Part shown: one piece after another, positions 8,433-16,928 of the stretch
How positions within the stretch are numbered: position 1 is the first letter of the stretch
Layout: each line of letters begins with the position of its first letter
Notes under the pieces: model-generated
What the model saw: the letters and a program-made list of their open reading frames with translations, nothing else
What the model was told of the DNA's origin: nothing
The model's database searches: none
Assembly (NCBI GenBank): GCA_038199755.1
Contig: JBBPYR010000256.1
Location: 1 to 47,151 of the forward strand
From: JBBPYR01 sp038199755
GTDB lineage: Bacteria; Chloroflexota; Ktedonobacteria; Ktedonobacterales; Ktedonobacteraceae
Length of the DNA stretch: 47,151 bases
Direction: 5' to 3'
Translations under genes and position numbers: made by a program

Positions 8433-9136
8433 AAAAACGAGGGGCCCACGTACTCATAGTTGATGATGAGATCGAGATTATCCGCGCCTTACAACGCTCG
8501 TTAGCGGCCAATGGATATAAAGTGCTGATAGCGCGGACAGGAGAAGAGGCTGTTGATATCACAGAGCAGCAGCATCCAGACATTATGCTGCTTGACCTGA
8601 TGTTACCAACAATGAGCGGGCTAGAGGTGTGCAAGCGAATTCGCGCCATATCGAGTCTTCCCATCATCGTGCTCTCAGTCAAAAGTACGGAACACGAGAA
8701 AATCGAAGCCCTGGATATGGGGGCCGACGATTACATCACCAAACCATTCGGCATGAAGGAGGTGTTGGCGCGCATTCGTGTCGCCTTGCGGCATGCCGCC
8801 CAAACGCCAAAGGGGAATGATCCCTTCGTGCAGGTGGGCACATTGCAGGTCGATTTTGCCTTGCGTCGCGTCCTACGCGCTGAACAGGAGATACTACTGA
8901 CCCCAACCGAATACGACCTGCTCAAAGTCTTCATCACTCATCGTGGCAAAATTCTCACGCGTCAACAGTTACTGCATATGGTGTGGGGTCCGAAAGCGGA
9001 GGTTGGAGTGCATAATCTGCATGTCTACGTGGCCCAACTCCGGCGCAAATTGGAGTCAGTACCTGAGCATCCCCACTTTCTGTTGACCGTGCCGGGAGTG
9101 GGTTATCGCTTTAGCGACGAGCCGGACGGAGAATAA
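8429..9136 (+). CDS. kdpE: KdpE response regulator
   Basis: A 235-residue OmpR/PhoB-type regulator. The receiver domain has the acidic pair VDDE, phospho-acceptor Asp56 (LLDLMLP) and Lys105 (TKPFG). The C-terminal winged helix includes the LLTPTEYDLL and GVGYRF signatures. It should activate kdpFABC transcription after phosphorylation by KdpD. The true start is the ATG at 8429, overlapping the kdpD stop, with AAGGAGG 9 nt upstream. A longer frame back to 8351 would run inside kdpD and is rejected. Confidence 0.94.
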   Translation: MKKRGAHVLIVDDEIEIIRALQRSLAANGYKVLIARTGEEAVDITEQQHPDIMLLDLMLPTMSGLEVCKRIRAISSLPIIVLSVKSTEHEKIEALDMGADDYITKPFGMKEVLARIRVALRHAAQTPKGNDPFVQVGTLQVDFALRRVLRAEQEILLTPTEYDLLKVFITHRGKILTRQQLLHMVWGPKAEVGVHNLHVYVAQLRRKLESVPEHPHFLLTVPGVGYRFSDEPDGE

Positions 9137-9284
9137 AAAATACTGAGCAAATTTTGAGGGATTATGGCAATCTCCGAAACGCACCTTGAGGTATCTTCCC
9201 CTACACTAGGTAATGGAAACGGAAATAGCGAAGCGTCATCGGGACGCCTACCCGTTGTCCTTACTTTAGTAGGAGTTTCTGGCG

Positions 9285-9833
9285 ATGGAAGAGCGCCGTT
9301 GGTTGCTACCGTTTACGTATGGAGTCAGTACACAAGCTATTCTGTCGGTGTTGCGGCTGGCGCACTCACTCGATGCAACCGTCGTCCCACTTTCACTCAT
9401 TCCTCTCCAGCAGACAGGAACAGGAATACGAGCGGGGCGCATTGAGCAAGCGAAGGATTTTCTTGAGTCGGTGCGCTGGCGGGCAGAGGAACTGCATGTG
9501 CCTATCCAATGCCATGAAGTTGTCACCAATGATGTGCAGCAGAGCATCAGAGCGATCACCCAGAAATGGTGTTGTACATCGGTGGTTGTGGTTCTCAAAG
9601 AGCAGGAAAGCCTGCTTTTGGAGTTCCAGGAAATGCGTGAATTGTTGGAACGGCCACCTACATCCCTCGTCTTTCTGCGCCTGCCCACTACCCAGAAGGG
9701 CGGCATACCTGCCCTTTTGAAGAGGGCCACATCTTGGCTGAGAAAGAGTCAGGACAATGCGGCGAACGAAGAGGGTGAGGAGAGCGAGGCATTGTCATTG
9801 CCACTACCCACGAGAGGTCAAGTGAGCGTATAG
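9285..9833 (+). CDS. USP-like protein of the kdp cluster
   Basis: A 182-residue protein that resembles a universal-stress-protein fold (hydrophobic beta strand WLLPFTYG, amphipathic helix, VVPLSLIPL, later SVVVVLKEQ and TSLVFLRLP strands), with a charged tail. The classic USP ATP-binding motif is not obvious. AGGAG precedes the ATG by 9 nt. An open frame in another phase starts at 9164 (MAISETHLEV...) and contains a beta-strand-like RLPVVLTLVGVS just before this start, so the ancestral protein may have been longer and is now frameshifted. It lies between kdpE and a receiver protein, and may modulate Kdp signalling. Confidence 0.65.
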   Translation: MEERRWLLPFTYGVSTQAILSVLRLAHSLDATVVPLSLIPLQQTGTGIRAGRIEQAKDFLESVRWRAEELHVPIQCHEVVTNDVQQSIRAITQKWCCTSVVVVLKEQESLLLEFQEMRELLERPPTSLVFLRLPTTQKGGIPALLKRATSWLRKSQDNAANEEGEESEALSLPLPTRGQVSV

Positions 9834-9977
9834 GAGCGGTCGTTTTTTGCAGTTGTTATGCTAGAAATGAGGCTTCTCCTTTCTATAACGCAGGAGTGAC
9901 ATAGTTGTCATTCACCGTAACACACCGATTGTGAGCATAGAAGCGTTCACAAGCAAAGAGTAAGAGGAGGTCCAGGG

Positions 9978-10448
9978 ATGCCGGGAGCACGGATTTTGTT
10001 AGTGGAAGATGATGAGTCGCTACGTGATTTGCTTAGACGGAATCTCGAAGCACGACACCATCATATGAGCATTGCGATTGATGCACAAACAGCCCTCGTG
10101 CATCTGCGCCACACGGTCTTTGATCTGATCATTTTAGATATCAATTTGCCAGATCAAACCGGGTGGGATGTCCTGCGGACGGCACAACGAGAGGGATGTT
10201 TATCTTCTATCACGATGGAAGATGGCACCAATCATTTGCCAGTCGTGGTGCTCTCAGCGGTCCGTGTAAGCCAGCAGCGTCTCGCAGAATTTCATCCACT
10301 AGCCTACCTACCGAAACCGTTTCCTATGGAAGCGCTGTTACGGCTGGCAGCAGAGAGTGCCGAACGTGCAAACAAGCACGTGTCTATACATCCGATTATT
10401 CCCTTTGTACAACAGCAATCATCCCATGAGGAGGAATTACATGCTTGA
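9978..10448 (+). CDS. Single-domain response regulator in the kdp cluster
   Basis: A 156-residue receiver domain without an output domain. Asp11/Asp12 form the acidic pocket (LLVEDDES), Asp54 is the phospho-acceptor (LILDINLPDQTG), the conserved Ser is in VVLSAV and Lys113 in LPKPFP. A GAGG-type ribosome site precedes the ATG. Its last codons overlap the next small membrane peptide by 8 bp, which implies translational coupling. It may act as a phosphate sink or a partner of the KdpD kinase half or of the Ser/Thr kinase downstream. An inverted repeat TGACA-TAGT-TGTCA (9897-9910) lies about 70 nt upstream. Confidence 0.88.
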   Translation: MPGARILLVEDDESLRDLLRRNLEARHHHMSIAIDAQTALVHLRHTVFDLIILDINLPDQTGWDVLRTAQREGCLSSITMEDGTNHLPVVVLSAVRVSQQRLAEFHPLAYLPKPFPMEALLRLAAESAERANKHVSIHPIIPFVQQQSSHEEELHA

Positions 10449-10524
10449 CTTTATCGCCGTTGCCGTTACCCTTTTAAGCTTTGCGGCACTTATTGCCTTT
10501 TCTTATGGCTGTGACAAGCTATAA
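10441..10524 (+). CDS. 27-aa membrane peptide preceding kdpF
   Basis: A very small frame, MLDFIAVAVTLL... ending GCDKL, with one hydrophobic helix. It starts inside the end of the receiver gene, with GAGGAATTAC as its ribosome site (GAGGA, 5 nt spacing). Peptides of similar sequence and size sit just ahead of kdpF in kdp operons of several other phyla, as far as I recall, so I think it is a real Kdp-associated peptide. No function is known to me. Confidence 0.7.
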   Translation: MLDFIAVAVTLLSFAALIAFSYGCDKL

Positions 10525-10551
10525 GAAATTTCTTGGAGAAGGAAAACGAAA

Positions 10552-10647
10552 ATGAACACTCCGATTGAATATATCCTGGTTGGCATCGTCACTTTGGCAT
10601 TGACCATTTACCTCGTGATTGCCTTACTGGCTCCCGAGAAATTTTAG
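10552..10647 (+). CDS. kdpF: KdpF, small stabilising subunit
   Basis: A 31-residue single-helix protein (MNTPIEYILVGIVT... ALLAPEKF). The terminal LLxPEKF motif is the hallmark of KdpF, which binds lipid-side of the KdpABC complex and stabilises it in the membrane. It is preceded by GGAGAAGG and lies 30 nt before kdpA in the expected order. Confidence 0.9.
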   Translation: MNTPIEYILVGIVTLALTIYLVIALLAPEKF

Positions 10648-10677
10648 TCGTGCCTGATCGAAATAGAGAGAAAAACT

Positions 10678-12411
10678 ATGGCTGTAAGCTTTAATAGCGT
10701 TTTGCAGGTCGCAATTTTTCTGGTTCTCGTGTTACTGATCACGAAACCACTCGGCCTCTATATCAATCATGTTTTCGCGGGAGATCGCACGTGGCTCTCT
10801 CCCGTACTCGTGCCAGTTGAGCGAGTGCTTTATCGCATCTCTGGCGTACACGAGCAAGAGGAACATGGTTGGTTGCGCTACACCATTGACATGCTTGTGT
10901 TTAGCGTCGCAGGCATGTTGCTGCTGTATCTGGTCATGCGCACGCAGCAATGGCTGCCCCTCAATCCGCAAGGGTTGAGCAATGTGCCAGAACCCCTGGC
11001 ATTCAATACCGCTGCCAGTTTCACGACGAATACCAACTGGCAGAACTACGGTGGTGAGACTACGATGAGCTACTTTACGCAGATGGTCGGCCTCGTGTTT
11101 CACAATTTCACCTCGGCAGCCATCGGCATTGCCCTGGCGATTGCGGTGGTACGCGGGCTAACACGACGTAGCGCACAACATCTGGGTAACTTTTATATTG
11201 ACCTGACCCGTTGTATCCTGTACATCCTGCTGCCGGTCTCGATTATTGGGGCCCTGTTTTATGTGTCGCAAGGCATGCCACAAAACTTTAATGCGTACAC
11301 AATCGTTCACACACTGGACGGGCAACTACAGACAATTGCGCAGGGGCCTATCGCCTCGCAGGAGTGGATTAAGGACTTCGGGACAAATGGTGGTGGTTTC
11401 TTCAACGTGAACGCAGCCCACCCCTATGAGAATCCTAATGCATTCACAAACCTGGTGATACTGGTCTCGATCTTCTCCATTCCGGCGGCATTGTTCTATG
11501 TCTTCGGCAAGATGGCTGGCGACATGCGGCAAGGCTGGGGGTTGTGGATCGTCGGTGCCATTCTGTTTGCCGTCGGTATAGCAGTAGCACTGCCTGCGGA
11601 ACAAGCGGGCAATCCCTTGCTCAATCAGTATGGCGTGAATCAGCAAGTCACTGCTACGTCGGCAGGTGGCAATATGGAAGGCAAAGAGGTGCGCTTCGGC
11701 ATCACCGACTCGGTGCTCTTCGCGGTCGTCACGACTGATACCTCGTGTGGTGCGGTCAATAGCTTCCACGATAGTTACACGCCAATAGGTGGACTTATCC
11801 CTCTCACCAACATAGCATTGGGTGAGCTGGTCTTTGGCGGTGTAGGTTCGGGCTTATATGACTTATTAGTGTTCGCTATCTTGGCGGTCTTTATCGCCGG
11901 ACTGATGGTCGGACGCACACCGGAATACCTAGGGAAAAAGATTGAGCGCAAAGAAATCATGATGTCGGCTCTCGCTATCCTGATCCTTCCCGCCTCCATT
12001 CTGGGCTTTTCGGCGGTAGCCGTCGTGCTACCACAAGGCCTTTCCAGCATCCTGAACGCGGGTCCACATGGGCTTTCAGAAATTCTGTACGCCTACACCT
12101 CCGCCAATGGGAACAATGGTTCAGCGTTCGCGGGCTTGACCGGCAACACCCCGTTCTACAACTGGACGTTGGGCATGGCAATGTTGATTGGACGTATTAT
12201 GTTCGTCATTCCCATCATGGCTCTGGCAGGCTCGCTGGTGAAAAAGCGAGTTGTTCCAGCTGGTCTGGGAACCTTCCCCACCACGGGTGTCCTCTGGGTC
12301 ACGCTCCTCATCGGAGTGATTATTATTGTCGGCGCGCTCACCTACTTTCCGGCCTACTCGTTGGGACCGATTGTAGAGCACTTGCTGATGTTACAGGGAA
12401 AGACATTCTAA
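10678..12411 (+). CDS. kdpA: KdpA, potassium-translocating subunit
   Basis: A 577-residue polytopic membrane protein of the SKT superfamily. Several filter-like loops with conserved glycines are visible, including TNTNWQNYGGE, GTNGGGFFNVNAAHPYENP, TDTSCGAVNS and SANGNNGSAFAGLTGNTPFYN, which line the K+ path. Length matches the family. One nucleotide separates its stop from the kdpB start, so the two subunits are translated together. It should import K+ at low concentration, driven by KdpB ATP hydrolysis. Confidence 0.97.
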   Translation: MAVSFNSVLQVAIFLVLVLLITKPLGLYINHVFAGDRTWLSPVLVPVERVLYRISGVHEQEEHGWLRYTIDMLVFSVAGMLLLYLVMRTQQWLPLNPQGLSNVPEPLAFNTAASFTTNTNWQNYGGETTMSYFTQMVGLVFHNFTSAAIGIALAIAVVRGLTRRSAQHLGNFYIDLTRCILYILLPVSIIGALFYVSQGMPQNFNAYTIVHTLDGQLQTIAQGPIASQEWIKDFGTNGGGFFNVNAAHPYENPNAFTNLVILVSIFSIPAALFYVFGKMAGDMRQGWGLWIVGAILFAVGIAVALPAEQAGNPLLNQYGVNQQVTATSAGGNMEGKEVRFGITDSVLFAVVTTDTSCGAVNSFHDSYTPIGGLIPLTNIALGELVFGGVGSGLYDLLVFAILAVFIAGLMVGRTPEYLGKKIERKEIMMSALAILILPASILGFSAVAVVLPQGLSSILNAGPHGLSEILYAYTSANGNNGSAFAGLTGNTPFYNWTLGMAMLIGRIMFVIPIMALAGSLVKKRVVPAGLGTFPTTGVLWVTLLIGVIIIVGALTYFPAYSLGPIVEHLLMLQGKTF

Positions 12412-12412
12412 C

Positions 12413-14599
12413 ATGACAACTGAAATGCAAACCCAATCAACACAACAACCACCAGAGCCAGAAGAGGTGCAGGCATCACGTCGCAAGGGCGAGCTCTCGA
12501 TATTCGATGGCAAGATTGTGCGACAGGCGACAATTGACTCTTTCAGAAAGCTCAACCCACGGGTACAGCTCAAAAACCCGGTGATGTTCGTCGTTGAGGT
12601 AGGAAGTGTCGTCACAAGCATTGAGTTTGTGCGCCTGCTGTTTACCCAACCGAGTGGGGCATTCACACGGACAGCATTGACATCTGAGACGATTTTCGTG
12701 CTGGCAGTCGCTATATGGCTATGGTTTACAGTCTTGTTCGCTAACTTCGCCGAAGCAATGGCGGAGGGGCGCGGCAAGGCACAGGCCGATACACTACGGA
12801 AAGCACGTACAAGCACCACAGCCAAACGTCTAGTAAGCCAGGACCGCTACGGAAAATTTGCAGAGGTCACGGCACCAGAACTGCGCAAGGGCGATCTCGT
12901 CCTGGTCGAAGCTGGCGATGTGATCGCCGGTGACGGTGAGGTGGTCGAAGGTGTAGCATCGGTCGATGAGTCAGCCATCACGGGTGAGTCGGCTCCTGTC
13001 ATCCGCGAGAGCGGCGGTGACCGCAGTGCTGTCACGGGCGGCACGCGTGTGCTCTCAGACTGGATAATCGTAAAAATTACAGCGAACCCCGGTGAAACCT
13101 TCTTGGATCGCATGATTGCGCTCGTTGAAGGAGCTAATCGTCAGAAGACGCCAAATGAGATTGCGCTGAACATCTTGCTGGCAAGCCTGACCATTATCTT
13201 CGTACTGGTCTGCGTCTCACTAGAGCCGTTTGCCATCTATTCTGGCAATGCTGTCTCGATCACCACACTGATCGCGCTGCTGGTCTGTCTTATTCCAACA
13301 ACGATTGGCGGTTTACTTTCTGCTATCGGTATCGCGGGTATGGACCGCATGGTACAGCGCAACGTGCTGGCAATGAGCGGACGTGCCGTAGAAGCGGCGG
13401 GCGATGTGGATGTGCTGCTGCTGGATAAGACCGGCACCATCACAATCGGCAATCGTCAGGCGAGCCGCTTCGTCCCCTTGGCAGGGGTCGACGAGCAAGA
13501 GTTAGCACAGGCAGCTCTGCTCTCCAGTCTGGCGGATGAGACACCGGAAGGACGCTCGATAGTCACGCTGGCAAAAGAGCGGTATGGACTGTCTGATGCC
13601 ACATCTGCGAACGCGACCTTCATTCCATTCACCGCAACCACACGTATGAGCGGTGTGGACATGGAAGGCAGCAATGGCACAGGGGTAACGCAGTCAATCC
13701 GTAAAGGAGCTGGTGACTCGGTGGCCCAATATGTCGCTGAACATGGCGGCAAGACAAGCAACGAGTTAAAAACGATTGTGGACGATATCGCCAAGCTAGG
13801 TAGTACGCCCCTTGTCGTTGCCGAGATTGTCAGTGCCAACGGAGCAAGCGAAAAAGCACGCGTCTTAGGTGTGATCGAACTGAAAGATATCGTGAAACGC
13901 GGCATGACCGCCCGTTTCGATCAGCTACGTAAGATGGGCATCCGCACCATCATGATTACGGGCGACAATCCACTCACAGCCGCTGCGATTGCGAAAGAAG
14001 CTGGAGTTGATGACTTCCTGGCACAGGCAACGCCAGAAACCAAGATGAAGCTCATTAAGGAGCAGCAGCTTGGTGGCCGTCTAGTAGCCATGACGGGTGA
14101 TGGCACGAACGACGCCCCCGCACTGGCCCAAGCAGATGTTGGCTTGGCGATGAATACGGGCACACAAGCGGCTAAGGAAGCCGCGAACATGGTCGATCTT
14201 GACTCTAACCCGACCAAACTGATCGAGGTGGTAGAGGTCGGCAAGCAACTTTTAATCACGCGTGGTGCGTTGACGACCTTTAGCATCGCGAATGACGTTG
14301 CCAAGTACTTCGCGATCATTCCGGCAGCGTTCGCCGTCACCTATCCACAACTGAACTCCTTGAATATCATGAGATTGGCAACGCCACATAGCGCCGTCCT
14401 TTCCGCTGTGATCTTCAACGCGCTCATTATCATTGTATTAGTTCCGCTGGCATTACGCGGCGTCAAATATCGACCGATTGGGGCGGGAATGTTGCTCCGT
14501 AATAACCTGTTAATCTATGGCCTGGGTGGAATTATCATTCCCTTCCTCGGCATTAAGATCATCGATCTGATTTTGCAGGTTTTGCATTTGACCCTCTAA
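12413..14599 (+). CDS. kdpB: KdpB, P-type ATPase subunit
   Basis: A 728-residue P-type ATPase. The phosphorylated Asp is about residue 338 in LLLDKTGTITIGN. The actuator motif ITGESAPV, the hinge MTGDGTNDAPALAQAD and the nucleotide-binding loop are present, along with the expected membrane helices. The N-terminal 40 residues are polar and Gln/Glu-rich, slightly longer than in E. coli. It powers K+ transport through KdpA. A 186-nt gap separates it from kdpC, unusually large for these subunits. Confidence 0.97.
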   Translation: MTTEMQTQSTQQPPEPEEVQASRRKGELSIFDGKIVRQATIDSFRKLNPRVQLKNPVMFVVEVGSVVTSIEFVRLLFTQPSGAFTRTALTSETIFVLAVAIWLWFTVLFANFAEAMAEGRGKAQADTLRKARTSTTAKRLVSQDRYGKFAEVTAPELRKGDLVLVEAGDVIAGDGEVVEGVASVDESAITGESAPVIRESGGDRSAVTGGTRVLSDWIIVKITANPGETFLDRMIALVEGANRQKTPNEIALNILLASLTIIFVLVCVSLEPFAIYSGNAVSITTLIALLVCLIPTTIGGLLSAIGIAGMDRMVQRNVLAMSGRAVEAAGDVDVLLLDKTGTITIGNRQASRFVPLAGVDEQELAQAALLSSLADETPEGRSIVTLAKERYGLSDATSANATFIPFTATTRMSGVDMEGSNGTGVTQSIRKGAGDSVAQYVAEHGGKTSNELKTIVDDIAKLGSTPLVVAEIVSANGASEKARVLGVIELKDIVKRGMTARFDQLRKMGIRTIMITGDNPLTAAAIAKEAGVDDFLAQATPETKMKLIKEQQLGGRLVAMTGDGTNDAPALAQADVGLAMNTGTQAAKEAANMVDLDSNPTKLIEVVEVGKQLLITRGALTTFSIANDVAKYFAIIPAAFAVTYPQLNSLNIMRLATPHSAVLSAVIFNALIIIVLVPLALRGVKYRPIGAGMLLRNNLLIYGLGGIIIPFLGIKIIDLILQVLHLTL

Positions 14600-14785
14600 G
14601 CAAAGACGTTGACGCGAGGATTTGTCTCATCTATGCGGGGAACCGCACCCTGGACGCGATGAATCTGGTTCCTACACTCCACCTCTGTTTTAGGCACAGG
14701 GCGAGAGATCCACAAAGGTGAGGCAGACCCTCGCTACGATGATAGGCCAAGAGAAGAGAGATCGAAAGAAAGTGAAGGAAAGACT
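14600..14785 (+). other. Structured kdpB-kdpC intercistronic region
   Basis: A 186-nt non-coding gap inside the kdp operon. Complementary segments: GCGAGG (14614-14619) with CCTCGC (14729-14734) as an outer stem; GGAACC (14639-14644) with GGTTCC (14667-14672); or GCGG-GGAA-CCGC (14635-14646), a GNRA-capped hairpin using the same strand; and CACCT with AGGTG further in. It also contains GCGGGGAACC and GATGAATC, which loosely recall core blocks of the ydaO/c-di-AMP riboswitch. That resemblance is from memory and is unproven. Confidence 0.4.
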
Positions 14786-15541
14786 ATGAATGCATCACCA
14801 GCCGAGGTAGAGACCTCAACGGCCAGCCCACGTCGCGTGACGCCGTGGACCTACTTACGGCCTGCAATTGCGATGACGATACTGTTCACGATTATCACTG
14901 GTTTTCTGTATCCAGGTCTTGTCACAGGGATAGCACAAGTCATTTTTCCCTATCAAGCGAATGGCAGTTTACACACGGTGAATGGGAAGGTGATCGGCTC
15001 CGACCTGATCGGCCAGTACTGGACCTCCACGAAATACTTTCATGGGCGGCCCTCGGCAACGACCGATCCTTCGACCAGTTCACCAGCACCATATGCGGCA
15101 AATAACTCGTCGGCCTCGAATATTGGACCAACGAACGGCCAACTCATTAATGGCAATGGCTCACAGGTAACGATTGGCGCGGGCACGCCCGTTCCGGCGG
15201 GTGCCACACCAGTGGCCGGGCAGAAAAACACGTACGCTGTCCCTGGCACCTATCAGGGTGTTAAAAATTATGCGGATCAGTTTCGCCAAGAAAACGGCCT
15301 AGCAGCCAACACGCCGTTGCCATCGGATATTGTTACGGCCTCTGGTTCAGGCTTAGACCCCGACATCTCTGTCGCAGCCGCACTCTTGCAGGTGCAACGT
15401 ATCGCCACGGCACGCGGTATCAGCGCGGACACGGTGCGTAATCTGGTGAATAGTAATATTCATGGGCGTTTCCTGGGCATCTTTGGCGAACCCTATATTG
15501 ATGTCTTGGAACTGAATGTGGCACTTGATGGTTTGAAATAG
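14786..15541 (+). CDS. kdpC: KdpC, accessory subunit
   Basis: A 251-residue KdpC. The N-terminal membrane helix (AIAMTILFTIITGFLYPGLV) is followed by GSDLIGQYW and YFHGRPSAT, and the C-terminal half has SGLDPDISVAAALLQ and LGIFGEPYIDVLELN, all typical. It is longer than the usual roughly 190 residues because of a Ser/Thr/Asn/Gly-rich insertion of about 50 residues after the PSA motif (about residues 95-150), presumably an extracytoplasmic loop. It should increase the ATP affinity of KdpB. AAGGAAAG precedes the ATG. Confidence 0.95.
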   Translation: MNASPAEVETSTASPRRVTPWTYLRPAIAMTILFTIITGFLYPGLVTGIAQVIFPYQANGSLHTVNGKVIGSDLIGQYWTSTKYFHGRPSATTDPSTSSPAPYAANNSSASNIGPTNGQLINGNGSQVTIGAGTPVPAGATPVAGQKNTYAVPGTYQGVKNYADQFRQENGLAANTPLPSDIVTASGSGLDPDISVAAALLQVQRIATARGISADTVRNLVNSNIHGRFLGIFGEPYIDVLELNVALDGLK

Positions 15542-15581
15542 GAGCAATAGAGAAGAGATAAAGAAGCGATAGAGGCACACC

Positions 15582-16871
15582 ATGAGCCGATCTTCTGCCA
15601 ACCACCAGCCAGAGGAGGAGCGTCCCGATCCCGAGACGCTCCTTTCCCGCTACCATCTACATGACAATGAGCAAACGGAAGTGACACCTGCGTCTCCCGC
15701 TGCGACGGACCCAGCTTACCCGCAAGGGCAGCGCACACTGAGACGCGGGCGACTACGTATTTACCTCGCGGCAGTCGCAGGCTCAGGAAAAACCTATGCC
15801 ATGCTCAATGAAGGGCATCGACGCGAGGCACGCGGTGCTGATGTCGTGATAGGATACGTCGAAACGCACCGACGGACACAAACCGAGGCGCAGATTGGTG
15901 ATCTCGAGGTGATACCCCGTAAAAAGGTGACCTACCGAGGCGTAACGCTAGAGGAGATGGATACTGAAGCTATTCTGGCACGGCAACCACGTGTCGTGCT
16001 CGTGGATGAACTGGCACATACCAACGCGCCCGGCTCGAAGCACGCCAAACGCTATCAGGATGTAGAGGAATTGTTGGCCGCGGGTATCCATGTCGTGACG
16101 ACGCTCAATATCCAACACCTGGAGAGCTTGAATGATCTGGTCGCCAGCATCACTGGCGTGCGCGTACGCGAAACCTTGCCCGACCGCATCCTCGACGAGG
16201 CCGATGAGGTAGAGCTTATTGATATTTCGCCACACGCCTTGCGCCAGCGTATGCAACACGGCAATATCTACCCCAAAGACCGTATTGAACCGGCACTCAA
16301 CAACTTCTTCCGCGAGGGCAACCTGACCGCCTTGCGTGAACTGGCCCTGCGGCGCGTGGCGGAAAAAACAGAGTCACAGCTACAACACTATATGAATCAG
16401 CATGGCATCAGCAAGCTGTGGCCTGCCAGCGAACGAGTCCTGGTAGGCTTCGATTCACGCCCACATACTCGCCAAGTCCTGCGCGATGCCTGGCGACTGT
16501 CGCATGGCCTGCATGCCAACTTGATCGCTGTCTATATTCAACCGGAGGGCTATCGAGCCTGGACAGGTAAGATGTTCAACATCTTGCGCTACAGGGGTGA
16601 TCTACGAAAACGACAAGAGGAGGCGCAGCAGCGTCTGGAGGAACATGTGTTGCTCGCGGAAGACCTGGGTGCTGAGGTCATTCGCACGCAGAGCGATGAT
16701 ATCGCGAAAAAACTCATCGAGGTCGCGAAGGAGCATCAGGTGACGCAGCTCGTGCTCGGTCAGCCCTCTCGTAGCCGTTGGGAAGAGATTATACGTGGCT
16801 CTATTATCAACCGCTTGTTACGTCTGAGCAAAGGTATCGACATTTATCTTGTCCCACGTAGTGACGACTAG
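15582..16871 (+). CDS. kdpD: KdpD N-terminal half: KdpD domain plus USP domain
   Basis: A 429-residue soluble protein. After a 55-residue Pro/Thr-rich start it carries the KdpD sensor domain (RLRIYLAAVAGSGKTYAML, Walker A; VLVDELAHTNAPGS, Walker B; NIQHLESLND), then a USP domain (about 285-429) ending in IYLVPRSDD. In most bacteria these are fused ahead of the DUF4118/kinase part; here that part is the separate gene at 6705-8432. The Walker A begins AAVAGSGKT rather than the E. coli GAAPGVGKT, but keeps GxGKT. It likely docks on the membrane kinase half and reads K+ or c-di-AMP levels; the ligand is inferred from the family. Confidence 0.92.
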   Translation: MSRSSANHQPEEERPDPETLLSRYHLHDNEQTEVTPASPAATDPAYPQGQRTLRRGRLRIYLAAVAGSGKTYAMLNEGHRREARGADVVIGYVETHRRTQTEAQIGDLEVIPRKKVTYRGVTLEEMDTEAILARQPRVVLVDELAHTNAPGSKHAKRYQDVEELLAAGIHVVTTLNIQHLESLNDLVASITGVRVRETLPDRILDEADEVELIDISPHALRQRMQHGNIYPKDRIEPALNNFFREGNLTALRELALRRVAEKTESQLQHYMNQHGISKLWPASERVLVGFDSRPHTRQVLRDAWRLSHGLHANLIAVYIQPEGYRAWTGKMFNILRYRGDLRKRQEEAQQRLEEHVLLAEDLGAEVIRTQSDDIAKKLIEVAKEHQVTQLVLGQPSRSRWEEIIRGSIINRLLRLSKGIDIYLVPRSDD

Positions 16872-16928
16872 GACATTGAGACTATTTGCGGCGACATCAC
16901 GCACCAGTCAGATGCAGACGGAGGACCT

